Shown here: positions 21,527 to 29,751 of the stretch, piece by piece | Position numbering within the stretch: the first letter of the stretch is position 1 | Layout of the letters: every line of letters begins with the position of its first letter | Position numbers and translations under genes: made by a program | Origin: a virus | Virus record (IMG/VR): IMGVR_UViG_3300046411_000715 | Span: 1-51,974 of that record | Direction: 5' to 3' (one strand) | DNA: 51,974 nt | The notes under the pieces: model-generated | The model's database searches: none | Told to the model about the DNA's origin: nothing | The model's input: only the letters and a program-made list of their open reading frames with translations

Positions 21527-21675
21527 AGTGGATTGAAGCAATATTACAAATAATAGGTATACTAACTGTAGTATATTTATTTACTATATGGGGACTCAGT
21601 GGTGGTTTCAAAAGATTTTTTACTTTCAAAAAGAAAGAAAAAGATGATGTAAATAGTGGAGCGAAGTTTGGGTAA
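21520..21675 (+). CDS. Small membrane protein, 51 aa
   Basis: The ATG overlaps the preceding stop (ATGGTAG). Residues 5-25 form one hydrophobic helix (EAILQIIGILTVVYLFTIWG), followed by a basic loop with FKRFFTFKKKEK, the charge layout of a membrane peptide with its C-terminus in the cytoplasm. AGGAAAA precedes the start. It is the second single-helix membrane protein in this small cluster. Function unknown. Confidence 0.62.
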   Translation: MVEWIEAILQIIGILTVVYLFTIWGLSGGFKRFFTFKKKEKDDVNSGAKFG

Positions 21676-21787
21676 TTTTACAAAAAAACAAAAAAAGTTA
21701 CAAGAAGAACACGAAAAACGAATGGCCAAATATCGCAAGATATGGAAAGAACAAGGTTGTATGCACTGGAGAGATTCTTCTGATTGA
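21656..21787 (+). CDS. Small basic protein, 43 aa, GTG or TTG start
   Basis: The frame starts at a GTG inside the previous gene (a TTG follows 12 bases later) and encodes a charged helix (KKQKKLQEEHEKRMAKYRKIWKEQ) ending with CMHWRDSSD. No strong ribosome site. Its stop overlaps the -35 box of the primase-like gene's promoter. The coding look is fair, the start uncertain. Confidence 0.48.
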   Translation: MERSLGNFTKKQKKLQEEHEKRMAKYRKIWKEQGCMHWRDSSD

Positions 21788-21812
21788 CAATTATTGTTAT
21801 ATTATGTATAAT
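21784..21812 (+). promoter_or_regulatory. Promoter of the primase-like gene
   Basis: TTGACA, a 17-bp spacer with TTG at positions 5-7, TATAAT. The predicted +1 at about 21819 is two bases before the ATG at 21821, so the mRNA is nearly leaderless. Confidence 0.87.
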
Positions 21813-21820
21813 AATAGGTG

Positions 21821-22774
21821 ATGTATAGTTTAACAATATTCAAAAATACTTATGATAATAAGACTCATAGAACTATGAGTTTTGATTCATGGGATAAATT
21901 TGAAGAGTTGCTATACAAATTATCTAATGAACGAGGTGCAAAAGGTGGAAATAATAGTTCTGCTCTTATTAGTCCTGCTAGGTTTGACGAAGGTCGGACA
22001 AGAAGTAATAAGAGTGTTAATAAATGGGGTGCTTGGTCTTGTCTTGATGTTGATAGTTATATACTTGCTGATACATCTGGCGATGTTCTTGTGCAATTAA
22101 AAAAAGAGTTGTATGAAAAGTTTGGTGCTTATCATTATGTATGTTATAGTACTGCATCATCTACAGAAAAACGACCAAAGTTTCGTTTAGTCTTTCCTCT
22201 TACTAAAGAAGTAGATGCGAAGGACTTATCACATTTCTGGTTTGCGATGAACAAACAATTCAAAGAAATTGGTGACGAACAAACAAAAGACCTTGCCCGT
22301 ATGTATTATGTTCCTGCACAATACCCAAATGCATTTAATTTTATCTTTACTAACGATGGTGTCAAACTTGACCCAGAAATGTTAATGGAGAAACATTCTT
22401 ATATTGAAAACAAGGGTGTAAACTTTCTAGATAGATTACCACCAGAATTACAGAAAGCAGTTGTTGAACATCGTAAAAGCAAACTAAATAATACCAACGT
22501 CAATTGGTCTAGTTATAGAGATTGTCCTTTCTGGTCAAAGAAACTTGAAACAGAATATCGAACTATAACAGAAAGTGGTTGGTATTATAAAATGTATCAG
22601 ATTATGGTCGCAACATCTGGTAATGCAGTATCGAAAGGTTACCCAATTACTGCTCAACAAGTCGCAACTCTATGCAAAGAGTTTGATGCAGAAACTGGTG
22701 GTTGGTATAAAAACAGAGATATGGTACGAGAAGCAGATAGGGCCTTAGAATATGTCTACAGAAACAGAAGTTAA
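21821..22774 (+). CDS. Primase/polymerase-like replication protein (AEP-like)
   Basis: A 317-aa protein. An acidic D-x-D in WSCLDVDSY (about residue 74) is followed by a C-Y-S-T-A-S-S segment, a KRPKFRLVFPL strand and a helix ending in TKDLARMYYVPAQY. This order (D-x-D, then S-T-x-S, then basic strand, then D) resembles archaeo-eukaryotic-type primases and plasmid replication proteins, and differs from the zinc-Toprim fold of T4 gp61. The C-terminal third is helical, like primase C-terminal domains. It lies among gp43, UvsX and gp41, where a primase would be expected. The assignment is a pattern match, not certain. A GTG three bases earlier is an alternative start. Confidence 0.55.
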   Translation: MYSLTIFKNTYDNKTHRTMSFDSWDKFEELLYKLSNERGAKGGNNSSALISPARFDEGRTRSNKSVNKWGAWSCLDVDSYILADTSGDVLVQLKKELYEKFGAYHYVCYSTASSTEKRPKFRLVFPLTKEVDAKDLSHFWFAMNKQFKEIGDEQTKDLARMYYVPAQYPNAFNFIFTNDGVKLDPEMLMEKHSYIENKGVNFLDRLPPELQKAVVEHRKSKLNNTNVNWSSYRDCPFWSKKLETEYRTITESGWYYKMYQIMVATSGNAVSKGYPITAQQVATLCKEFDAETGGWYKNRDMVREADRALEYVYRNRS

Positions 22775-23720
22775 CTACGTGAAAATTTTAGTTACAGGTG
22801 GAGCAGGATTTATCGGCAGTCATTTGATGAATTCTTTACTAACAGAAGAATATGATTTGTATTGTGTTGGTATTGATAACTTTAATAACTATTACGACCC
22901 ACAAATAAAAGAAGATAGATGTGATGCTTTTGGATTAGAAATAAGAAATTGTGATTTAAATGACTTTGAAAAACTAGATTATCTTTTTCAGGATTATGAA
23001 CCAGATATTGTCGTACATTTAGCGGCACGTGCTGGAGTTCGCCAAAGTGTCGGCAACGAACACTTGTATCACAGAGATAATATAGATGGCACACAAAATT
23101 TAATTAACGTATGTAAGTTACATAACGTCACTAAAGTAATTTATGCATCAACATCATCTGTTTATAGTGGCACAAAAACATTGCCATGGACAGAAGAGAT
23201 AGTTCAACCACATCAAAAGAATCCATATGCATATACTAAGTATGTAAATGAATGTCAATTTAAAATGTCTGGTTTACATAATATAGGTCTAAGATTTTTT
23301 ACAGTATATGGTCCATGGGGTAGACCAGATATGGCATTGTATGATATGACAAAAAATATCGTTGCTGGTAATCCTGTTAGAGCATTTAATTGGGGTCTCA
23401 TGAAAAGAGACTTTACGTATATATCTGACATAATCTCTGGTATTAAATTATGTATCTTTAATCAAGATATACCTTCAAATGAAATTTTTAATATTGGTAG
23501 AGGCAGACAAGTCGACCTAATGCATTTTATAAATAGAATAGGAATTGAATTGAATAGGAAACCAGATATTATAAAAACACCACCTCACCCTGCAGACGTA
23601 ATCGAAACTTGGAGTAATACATCTAAGATTGAAAAGATTGGATATCAACCAGTAGTTGATATCGAAGAAGGTGTTGCAGAGTTTGTAAGTTGGTACAAAG
23701 ATTATCATGAGGTTAATTAA
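22752..23720 (+). CDS. NAD-dependent sugar-nucleotide epimerase (UDP-glucuronate 4-epimerase-like)
   Basis: An extended short-chain dehydrogenase. The Rossmann motif is TGGAGFIGSH, followed by IDNFNNYYDPQIKEDR, a signature of UDP-glucuronate 4-epimerases. The catalytic S/T is in STSSVYSG, and the Y-x-x-x-K is in NPYAYTKYV. RFFTVYGPWGRPDMAL and the C-terminal region are normal. The product is full length. The family start would be the GTG at 22779 (KILVTGG), while the ATG at 22752 adds nine residues and overlaps the previous gene. With the dehydrogenase two genes on, it would convert UDP-glucose via UDP-glucuronate to UDP-galacturonate. Confidence 0.88.
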   Translation: MSTETEVNYVKILVTGGAGFIGSHLMNSLLTEEYDLYCVGIDNFNNYYDPQIKEDRCDAFGLEIRNCDLNDFEKLDYLFQDYEPDIVVHLAARAGVRQSVGNEHLYHRDNIDGTQNLINVCKLHNVTKVIYASTSSVYSGTKTLPWTEEIVQPHQKNPYAYTKYVNECQFKMSGLHNIGLRFFTVYGPWGRPDMALYDMTKNIVAGNPVRAFNWGLMKRDFTYISDIISGIKLCIFNQDIPSNEIFNIGRGRQVDLMHFINRIGIELNRKPDIIKTPPHPADVIETWSNTSKIEKIGYQPVVDIEEGVAEFVSWYKDYHEVN

Positions 23721-23851
23721 TGAAATATAATAAAGAAGAATGGGATAATCTCGCATTTTGCATTAAGACAGAACAAATTTCACCACGTGATGTATATGCA
23801 ATATTTAAAGATAATCCAGAGTTTGAAGAATGGTACAAAAAGAAAAAGTAA
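23720..23851 (+). CDS. Small hypothetical protein, 43 aa
   Basis: The ATG touches the epimerase stop, and the end overlaps the start of the dehydrogenase by 22 bases. It encodes an acidic, aromatic helical peptide with PRDVYAIFKDNPEFEEWYKKKK. No family recognised. The tight overlaps on both sides argue that it is real. Confidence 0.6.
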   Translation: MKYNKEEWDNLAFCIKTEQISPRDVYAIFKDNPEFEEWYKKKK

Positions 23852-24687
23852 AAATAGGTATTGTTGGTTATGGATTTGTAGGTCAAGCAATTGACTATGC
23901 ATTTACTCACGACTTAGTTGATAAGTTTTATGTTGACCCAAAATTAAATACCAACATTGACGAATTATGTAAATGGGACCCAGCATGTGTTTTCGTGTGT
24001 GCGCCAACACCAATGTCTGATAATGGAACAGTTGATGGTGCTATCGTAGAAGATGCAGTATTAAAAATAATTCAACACACAAATGCACTTGTTGTTATTA
24101 AATCAACAGTAACACCAGATATTCTGACTAGATTATATAATTCAGTACATGACGATGATAAACTTAGAATCACACACAATCCAGAGTTTTTAACAGAAAA
24201 TAATGCAAAAGAACAATTTGTGACTTCTAGAATGAGAATTATTGGTGGACCAACAGAAGAATCTTGCCAAAGAATTATGTCACTCTATAATACGTTTAGT
24301 CTATGTATTAATCTTTCTTGGGTTAGTATGACACCACAAGAAGCGGCCATGGTAAAATATGGTGTGAATAGTTATCTTGGCATGAAAGTTACATTCATGA
24401 ATCAAATATATGATAGTGCAAAAAAACAAAGTTTAAGTCCACAAAGAATAATCAATGGTATCTGTAACGATGATAGAATAGGTTTTGCACACTCTAGAGT
24501 TCCTGGGTATGATGGTAAACGTGGATTTGGTGGTGCATGTTTGCCAAAAGATATGAATGCAATTACTAAATTTGACGAAGACTTGACTTTGATTGCCGAG
24601 TCTGTTAAAATAAACAACAAAATGCGAGAAGAGTATGAACTCGATGAACGAGAGAAATCTAACAACATAAATTTTGAGGATAAATAA
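23830..24687 (+). CDS. Short UDP-glucose 6-dehydrogenase-like protein
   Basis: A nucleotide-sugar dehydrogenase. NAD-binding GYGFVGQA lies at residues 13-20, the catalytic NPEFLTE at 117-123, K176/N180 in the linker helix, and nucleophile C237 in FGGACLPKD. At 285 aa it ends about 30 residues after the central helix, so the C-terminal UDP-binding domain (about 100 residues) is absent, unlike cellular enzymes of 390-450 aa. Either it is a minimal active form or it pairs with another subunit. The neighbouring epimerase supports a UDP-uronate pathway, perhaps for glycosylation of host envelope or phage DNA/protein. Confidence 0.85.
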   Translation: MVQKEKVKIGIVGYGFVGQAIDYAFTHDLVDKFYVDPKLNTNIDELCKWDPACVFVCAPTPMSDNGTVDGAIVEDAVLKIIQHTNALVVIKSTVTPDILTRLYNSVHDDDKLRITHNPEFLTENNAKEQFVTSRMRIIGGPTEESCQRIMSLYNTFSLCINLSWVSMTPQEAAMVKYGVNSYLGMKVTFMNQIYDSAKKQSLSPQRIINGICNDDRIGFAHSRVPGYDGKRGFGGACLPKDMNAITKFDEDLTLIAESVKINNKMREEYELDEREKSNNINFEDK

Positions 24688-24688
24688 T

Positions 24689-25738
24689 ATGGCATCTATA
24701 ATGGATAAGTTGAAGAAAAATTCAACACTAGGAAATACTGCGATACTTTCTGATTCTAAATTCTTTACTGAATCAGATATGGTAACTACAGACGTACCCA
24801 TGATTAACGTAGCATTAAGTGGTAACTTCGATGGTGGTGTAATGCCAGGTCTTACTGTTCTTGCTGGACCAAGTAAACACTTCAAGACATCGTTTGCATT
24901 AAAAATGGCATCGTCTTATTTAAAAGAAAAGAAAGATGCAGTATTACTATTTTATGATTCAGAGTTTGGTTCACCACAATCTTACTTTGAACAATTTGAT
25001 ATTGACACAAAGAGAGTTTTACATACACCTATTACTAACGTAGAAGAATTAAAGTTTGACTTGATTAGACAACTAGAAGAATTAGATAGAGACGATGATG
25101 TAATCGTTGTGATTGATTCTATTGGTAACCTTGCAAGTAAAAAAGAACTTGAAGACACGTTCAATGAAAAGTCAGTCGCAGATATGTCTCGTGCAAAATC
25201 ATTGAAAGGTTTATTTAGAATGACAACACCTTATTTAAAAATGAAAAACATACCGCTTCTTGCAGTAAATCATACTTATAAAGAAATTGGTCTGTTCCCT
25301 AAAGACGTTGTTGGTGGTGGTACTGGTATCTATTATTCTGCAGACAACATCTGGATTATAGGTAGAAGACAACAAAAAACTGGCACAGAAGTTACTGGTT
25401 ATGAATTTGTTATCAACATTGAAAAAAGTAGATATGTTAAAGAAAAGTCTAAGATTCCTATTTCAGTATCATGGGAAGGTGGCATAGAAGAGTTTAGTGG
25501 TCTACTCGATGTTGCACTTGCTGGTGGTTATGTAGTCAAACCTAGTAATGGTTGGTACCAAGTAGTCAATAAAGAATCTGGTGAAATGATTGGCAGTAAA
25601 CTAAGAGAAAAAGATACTTTGACAGGCGAGTTCTGGAATCCTATCTTTGCAGATACAGACTTTAAAGATTTTGTTAAGAATCAATATTCTATTGGTTTGA
25701 CTTCAAAAGTAGATATGGAAGAAATCGTTAGTGAATGA
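24689..25738 (+). CDS. uvsX: Recombinase UvsX
   Basis: A RecA-like strand-exchange protein. The start MASIMDKLKKNS is typical. Walker A is AGPSKHFKTSFA, where the lysine is in K-H-F-K-T, as in T4 (S-F-K-S). The Walker B strand is VIVVIDSIGNL, and loop L2 has VVGGGTGIYYSADNIW. Length 349 aa. A GAGGATAAATA stretch precedes the ATG: the GAGG can serve as ribosome site, and the GATAAATA resembles a late box but has only two bases of spacer. The downstream gene overlaps its stop. Confidence 0.96.
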   Translation: MASIMDKLKKNSTLGNTAILSDSKFFTESDMVTTDVPMINVALSGNFDGGVMPGLTVLAGPSKHFKTSFALKMASSYLKEKKDAVLLFYDSEFGSPQSYFEQFDIDTKRVLHTPITNVEELKFDLIRQLEELDRDDDVIVVIDSIGNLASKKELEDTFNEKSVADMSRAKSLKGLFRMTTPYLKMKNIPLLAVNHTYKEIGLFPKDVVGGGTGIYYSADNIWIIGRRQQKTGTEVTGYEFVINIEKSRYVKEKSKIPISVSWEGGIEEFSGLLDVALAGGYVVKPSNGWYQVVNKESGEMIGSKLREKDTLTGEFWNPIFADTDFKDFVKNQYSIGLTSKVDMEEIVSE

Positions 25739-26114
25739 TATCGTAGATAAACTTAGTGAAGGTATTCACTATGAAATTATTCCAAGTTCGTTAGATGAAA
25801 AGGGTTGGGACGTAAGACTGCTAGAAGAGTTTCCCGAAACTGTTATACGTTATGGTAATGTTGCATTCGATGGTAAACAAGATGCACTTACTTTTAACTA
25901 TAATATAGTTAGCAGTCCTGACCCTGAGTTAGAAATAGAAGGCAACTTTGAATTCCAAGAGTACTGTGGGAGAATACTAAGTAATATTATAGAGGCATCT
26001 ATTGCCGATGGGTCAATGATGGCATGGGACAAAGAGAATGAAGAAGTTCTTGCAACAAAAGAAAATTTAGAATGGGCAGAAAATGAATATAAATCTAGAA
26101 CAGACGATACTTAG
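25731..26114 (+). CDS. Conserved hypothetical between uvsX and gp41, 127 aa
   Basis: Starts with GTG inside the uvsX end. An acidic protein with a beta-rich middle (TVIRYGNVAFDG, LTFNYNIVSS, LEIEGNFEFQEYCG) and helical C-terminus. Marine T4-like phages usually carry a protein of this size and place here. I do not know its function. It overlaps gp41 by 32 bases, so all three are translated as a unit, and a role with recombination or helicase loading is possible but unproven. Confidence 0.8.
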   Translation: MNDIVDKLSEGIHYEIIPSSLDEKGWDVRLLEEFPETVIRYGNVAFDGKQDALTFNYNIVSSPDPELEIEGNFEFQEYCGRILSNIIEASIADGSMMAWDKENEEVLATKENLEWAENEYKSRTDDT

Positions 26115-27471
26115 AAATCTTCTTACTAATGAAGAATACACACGTAGAGTATTACCATTTCTAGCACCTGATTATTTCGAAGGTGTTTACAAAGACTTAT
26201 TTAAAGAAGTCGCAAAGTTTGTATCTAAGTATAATAAGATACCAACTCTTGAATCATTTAAAATTGAAGTCGATGAAGGCAACAGATTAAGTGAAGAAAA
26301 CTATCGACAAGCAATTGAAATGTTGCCTAATATTTTTACTGCTGAATCTGAGAATCTAGACTGGTTAGTTGAAAGAACTGAAAAGTGGTGTCAAGACCGT
26401 TCTGTATATAATGCAGTTATGGAATCTATATCTATCATCGATGGTAAACATGCAACACTTCAAAAGAATGCAATACCCGATGTTCTATCGAAAGCACTTG
26501 GTGTTTCTTTTGATACTAATATTGGTCACGATTATCTTGAACAAGTAGATGAACGTTATGATTATTATCATGAACAAGAAGAACGTATTCCTTTTGACTT
26601 AGATAACTTTAATAAAATAACTAAAGGTGGTTTACCAAACAAAACTTTAAACATTGCTCTTGCAGGCACTGGTGTTGGTAAATCTTTATTCATGTGTCAC
26701 TTAGCATCTAATATATTATCACAAGGTAGAAACGTCTTATATATTACTATGGAAATGGCAGAAGAAAAAATTGCAGAAAGAATCGATGCTAACTTATTAA
26801 ATATACCAATCGACCAGATTGAGAATCTATCTAAAGATATGTTTAAAGATAAAGTATCTCAGATAACTGCAAAGACAGATGGTAAATTAATTATCAAAGA
26901 ATATCCAACTGGTCAAGCAAACACTTCACACTTTCGTGCATTACTTAATGAATTAAAACTTAAGAAAAACTTTATACCAGAAATAATCTTTGTTGACTAT
27001 CTAAACATTTGTGCATCAAGTAGAATGAAAATGATTGGTGGTAGTATCAACTCTTATTCTTATATCAAGAGTATTGCAGAAGAAATGCGAGGTCTTGCAG
27101 TAGAATTCAATGTCCCGATTATGAGTGCAACACAAACAAATAGAAGCGGGTTTACTAGTGACGACCCTGGGTTAGAAGATACTTCTGAGTCATTTGGTTT
27201 GCCAGCAACTGCTGACTTAATGTTTGCATTAATATCAAATGAAGAATTAAATACAATGGGTAAGATACTTGTCAAGCAACTAAAAAACAGGTATAACGAC
27301 CCAACTAAATACAATAGATTCACACTAAAAATTGACAGAAGTAAAATGCGATTATCAGATGATGATAATCAAAATGTTGTGACAAATGATGATGATACAC
27401 CTGTATTTGATAAGTCAACATCAGGCGAAAGAGTAAGTTCAGAAAAATTTAAAGATTTTAAATGGGAATAG
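26083..27471 (+). CDS. 41: Replicative DNA helicase gp41 (DnaB-like)
   Basis: The hexameric 5'-3' helicase at the fork. The N-terminal helical domain (1-140) has DYFEGVYKDLFKEVAKF. The RecA-like domain has Walker A GTGVGKSLFMCHLA (about residue 190), H1a Glu in ITMEMAEE, Walker B IIFVDYLNIC, and the SATQTNRSGF motif with the sensor Gln. Length 462 aa matches T4 (475). It starts inside the preceding gene. The next small membrane gene overlaps its end by ten bases. Confidence 0.96.
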   Translation: MNINLEQTILRNLLTNEEYTRRVLPFLAPDYFEGVYKDLFKEVAKFVSKYNKIPTLESFKIEVDEGNRLSEENYRQAIEMLPNIFTAESENLDWLVERTEKWCQDRSVYNAVMESISIIDGKHATLQKNAIPDVLSKALGVSFDTNIGHDYLEQVDERYDYYHEQEERIPFDLDNFNKITKGGLPNKTLNIALAGTGVGKSLFMCHLASNILSQGRNVLYITMEMAEEKIAERIDANLLNIPIDQIENLSKDMFKDKVSQITAKTDGKLIIKEYPTGQANTSHFRALLNELKLKKNFIPEIIFVDYLNICASSRMKMIGGSINSYSYIKSIAEEMRGLAVEFNVPIMSATQTNRSGFTSDDPGLEDTSESFGLPATADLMFALISNEELNTMGKILVKQLKNRYNDPTKYNRFTLKIDRSKMRLSDDDNQNVVTNDDDTPVFDKSTSGERVSSEKFKDFKWE

Positions 27472-27665
27472 TAAATAAAGTAAAAGACACATTATGGGGT
27501 GCACCAGACAAAGGTATATCTGGTGAACCAGACCCAGGAGAATTAAGTGTTGACAATGCATATAAAACTAGATGGATATGGTATCATACTATCTTGGGTA
27601 TTGAATTGTTGATAGTTATATTAATACAGTTAGCAATATTAGTTGTGTTAGCAGTAAAATTATAG
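27462..27665 (+). CDS. Small membrane protein, 67 aa
   Basis: A hydrophilic N-terminus (GAPDKGISGEPDPGELS) then one long hydrophobic helix (residues 43-66, ILGIELLIVILIQLAILVVL) with an invariant-looking WIWYHT before it. It overlaps gp41 by ten bases. Similar small proteins occur at this spot in other marine myoviruses, from memory. Function unknown, with a membrane tether for replication as one speculative option. Confidence 0.75.
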   Translation: MGIVNKVKDTLWGAPDKGISGEPDPGELSVDNAYKTRWIWYHTILGIELLIVILIQLAILVVLAVKL

Positions 27666-27673
27666 GAGAAAAT

Positions 27674-27940
27674 ATGGCAGATATAAAAACTGTTGTGACT
27701 ACTTATGGAGAATATATAGGTGCAATTGAAGAAGGTGCAGATGTAATCAGATTAAAAAACCCTAGAATGGTTATACAATCTCAAGAAGGTTTTGGTTTTG
27801 CAAAAGGAGTTTGTGTAACTTCTGTAGAATCACCAGAAGAAATTATACTTAAGAAACCACAAGTTGTTTTAGTTGTTGATACTCATGCAGATGTTAAAAA
27901 AGCATATGAAGAAGCAACATCGGTAATAGAAAGAGTATGA
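27674..27940 (+). CDS. Small beta-rich hypothetical protein, 88 aa
   Basis: A soluble protein with short strands: VVTTYGEYIGAIEEGADVIRLKNPRMVI, then the EEIILKKPQVVLVV segment and a short C-terminal helix. The T-x-x-G-E-x-I-G-x-I-E start followed by V-I-R-L-K-N-P-R resembles an Sm-like fold. A strong AGGAG precedes the ATG. It is followed by the reductase gene with a four-base overlap. The fold idea is tentative. Confidence 0.75.
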   Translation: MADIKTVVTTYGEYIGAIEEGADVIRLKNPRMVIQSQEGFGFAKGVCVTSVESPEEIILKKPQVVLVVDTHADVKKAYEEATSVIERV

Positions 27941-28614
27941 CAAAAGTATTAATTACTGGACATACTTCTGGTATTGGTAAAGCAATACTAGAAAATTGTC
28001 CTAGTGATTACGAAGTGCAAGGCATTTCCCGTGCAACTGGTCATGACATTGTACAAAATCTTTCAGACATTCTTGGTTTTATAAAAGAATATAAACCAGA
28101 TATATTATTCAATAATGTTTGGGGAGATGGCAATCAAAATCAGATTGCTACTTGGTTTGTAGATAGATTTGAAAAAGGTATTATGATTACAACTGGTTCA
28201 ATTCTTGGTTACAAATATTTAGCAGACAATATTGATAATTTTTATGACCATTTATTAAAACAACCATATATGCAGTATAACGAAAATAAAGCAAAATTAT
28301 TATTAGAAGCATTTATGTGGAAATTAAGAAACAGAAATGGAAAAGATGTATACTGGACAAACTATAGTCTTGGTCTAACTAAAACAGGATTGACAAACAG
28401 AGACATACATGGTAACTTTGACCCAACAAAACACAAAGATTACCCAATGTTAGAACCAGATGATGTTGCTAAAAGAATGTGGAAAGATATAGAGAATAAA
28501 TTATACTTAGAGCAGTTTGAAGTCGCACTTGAACAAAACAGAAACTGGGAAGACAAAGACAGAGTACAAGTTTTTATGGACTTAATTACAAATATAGAAA
28601 TGTATGGTGCATAA
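27937..28614 (+). CDS. Short-chain dehydrogenase/reductase-like protein
   Basis: A 225-aa Rossmann protein. The cofactor motif is TGHTSGIGKA (T-G-x3-G-x-G), N-N-V-W in ILFNNVWGDG stands in for the N-N-A-G motif, the Ser is in TTGSILGY, and Y-N-E-N-K supplies the Y-x-x-x-K. All catalytic groups are present, so an NAD(P)-dependent reduction is likely, but the substrate is unknown. The Trp-rich C-terminal region differs from host enzymes. It overlaps the preceding gene by four bases and is followed directly by a small gene. Confidence 0.82.
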   Translation: MTKVLITGHTSGIGKAILENCPSDYEVQGISRATGHDIVQNLSDILGFIKEYKPDILFNNVWGDGNQNQIATWFVDRFEKGIMITTGSILGYKYLADNIDNFYDHLLKQPYMQYNENKAKLLLEAFMWKLRNRNGKDVYWTNYSLGLTKTGLTNRDIHGNFDPTKHKDYPMLEPDDVAKRMWKDIENKLYLEQFEVALEQNRNWEDKDRVQVFMDLITNIEMYGA

Positions 28615-28893
28615 ATGACTGAGTATAGCGAAGCAGTAGAACGACAAAAAATATTAATTGAAGCAGAAAAGTGGGCAAAACAAATTAACCAAATACATTG
28701 TCACTCACTAACATCAATGTACTACGATACTGTAGAAACTAAAGAAGAACTAATAAAAAATGGACCTGTTACAGACACAACATATAATAGTGGTCTTATT
28801 ATCAGAACAAGAAACAATAAAGAAGTTTGTAGATTTGGTATAGAAAGAACTGGTGATGATTTAATAAATTGGTATGGCAGAAGTAGTAGTTAA
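28615..28893 (+). CDS. Hypothetical 92-aa protein
   Basis: A soluble, helical N-terminal half (SEAVERQKILIEAEKWAKQI) and a beta-rich end (SGLIIRTRNNKEVCRFGIER) with His/Cys residues at 29-31. No family recognised. It begins at the base after the reductase stop and overlaps the following oxygenase-like gene by 20 bases, so it belongs to the same early operon. Confidence 0.7.
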   Translation: MTEYSEAVERQKILIEAEKWAKQINQIHCHSLTSMYYDTVETKEELIKNGPVTDTTYNSGLIIRTRNNKEVCRFGIERTGDDLINWYGRSSS

Positions 28894-29506
28894 TAATTCT
28901 TATTATAACAACAAGTTAAATAATTTAATAGATGAATTTTATTCTTTAGATTATGACAATATGGACTATGCGACAATTAGTGGTGATTTAGATAATGGCG
29001 AATACTATTGCTCTAGAGAATACTTAAATGATGTTATGTCAAGAGAACATGCTGGGTTTCCTGATGCTTATTATAATAGTTCTATAAGTAATGCATTTGA
29101 AAAAAATCCAAATAAATGGAAATTGTTTTTTGAATATTACAAATACGAATTTCCACCAGAAATTGGTGCAAAACATAATGCTTTATTAAATTACTATCCA
29201 CCAGGTGGATTCATAGGTTGGCACACAAACTGGAATGCATCTGCCTATCAAATGTTATTTACGTATAGTCTTGATGGTAATGGGTATTTTAATTACTTAG
29301 ACAATAAAACAAATGAAATAGTTACTATACCAGACAAGAAAGGTTGGCAATGTCGTTGGTTCTATTTTGGTGAAAAGAATGACCCAGACAATCATTGTTG
29401 GCATTCTGCATATACTTCGTGTGATAGATTTACAATGGCAGTTAAGTTTGACGATTTAAATTATTTACATGATGTAATTGAAGACTTGACAAGTAATGAT
29501 GATTAA
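28874..29506 (+). CDS. 2-oxoglutarate oxygenase-like protein with an altered metal triad
   Basis: A 210-aa jelly-roll protein. LLNYYPPGGFIGWHTNWNAS contains H-T-N where most family members have H-x-D. It is followed by a YQMLFTYSLDGNGYF strand, a CWHSAY with the distal His and DRFTMAVKF with the candidate 2-oxoglutarate Arg. The Asn in place of Asp could mean altered metal binding, a nearby replacement ligand or a non-enzymatic role. It is related in layout to AlkB/prolyl-hydroxylase type folds. No substrate can be named. Confidence 0.65.
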   Translation: MAEVVVNNSYYNNKLNNLIDEFYSLDYDNMDYATISGDLDNGEYYCSREYLNDVMSREHAGFPDAYYNSSISNAFEKNPNKWKLFFEYYKYEFPPEIGAKHNALLNYYPPGGFIGWHTNWNASAYQMLFTYSLDGNGYFNYLDNKTNEIVTIPDKKGWQCRWFYFGEKNDPDNHCWHSAYTSCDRFTMAVKFDDLNYLHDVIEDLTSNDD

Positions 29507-29526
29507 TGTATAATATAGGAAAAAAA

Positions 29527-29751
29527 ATGAAATATACAATTATTGTAACAACACTTGCATTTATAATTAGTTGCTCGTCATTACCTTTGACTAGTAAATC
29601 ATGGGGAATGAAAGAGAACACTAACATATGCTTTTTTAATAACAAGGGTAATCCTATCTGTCAGAAAAAACTTAACGGAACTATCTTATGTGGTAAGACA
29701 GAAGTTGGTCAAGAGATTTGTGTAGATATGACACCCGCAACTATATACTAA
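29527..29751 (+). CDS. Small lipoprotein, 74 aa
   Basis: The start at 29527 is chosen because it follows AGGA and gives a clean lipoprotein signal: MKYTII then a hydrophobic run to IISC, with C17 as the lipid site. The mature part is small, with four more cysteines (CFF, CQK, CGK, CVD) that could form two disulfides. It would be exported and anchored in the host envelope. Small phage lipoproteins often block superinfection (like T5 Llp) or act in lysis, but neither role can be shown here. Confidence 0.75.
   Translation: MKYTIIVTTLAFIISCSSLPLTSKSWGMKENTNICFFNNKGNPICQKKLNGTILCGKTEVGQEICVDMTPATIY

Noticed and set aside
24682-24689. GATAAATA before uvsX as a late promoter
   Set aside because: Only two bases separate it from the ATG, and uvsX is expected to be early or middle. 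It is probably chance in AT-rich sequence.
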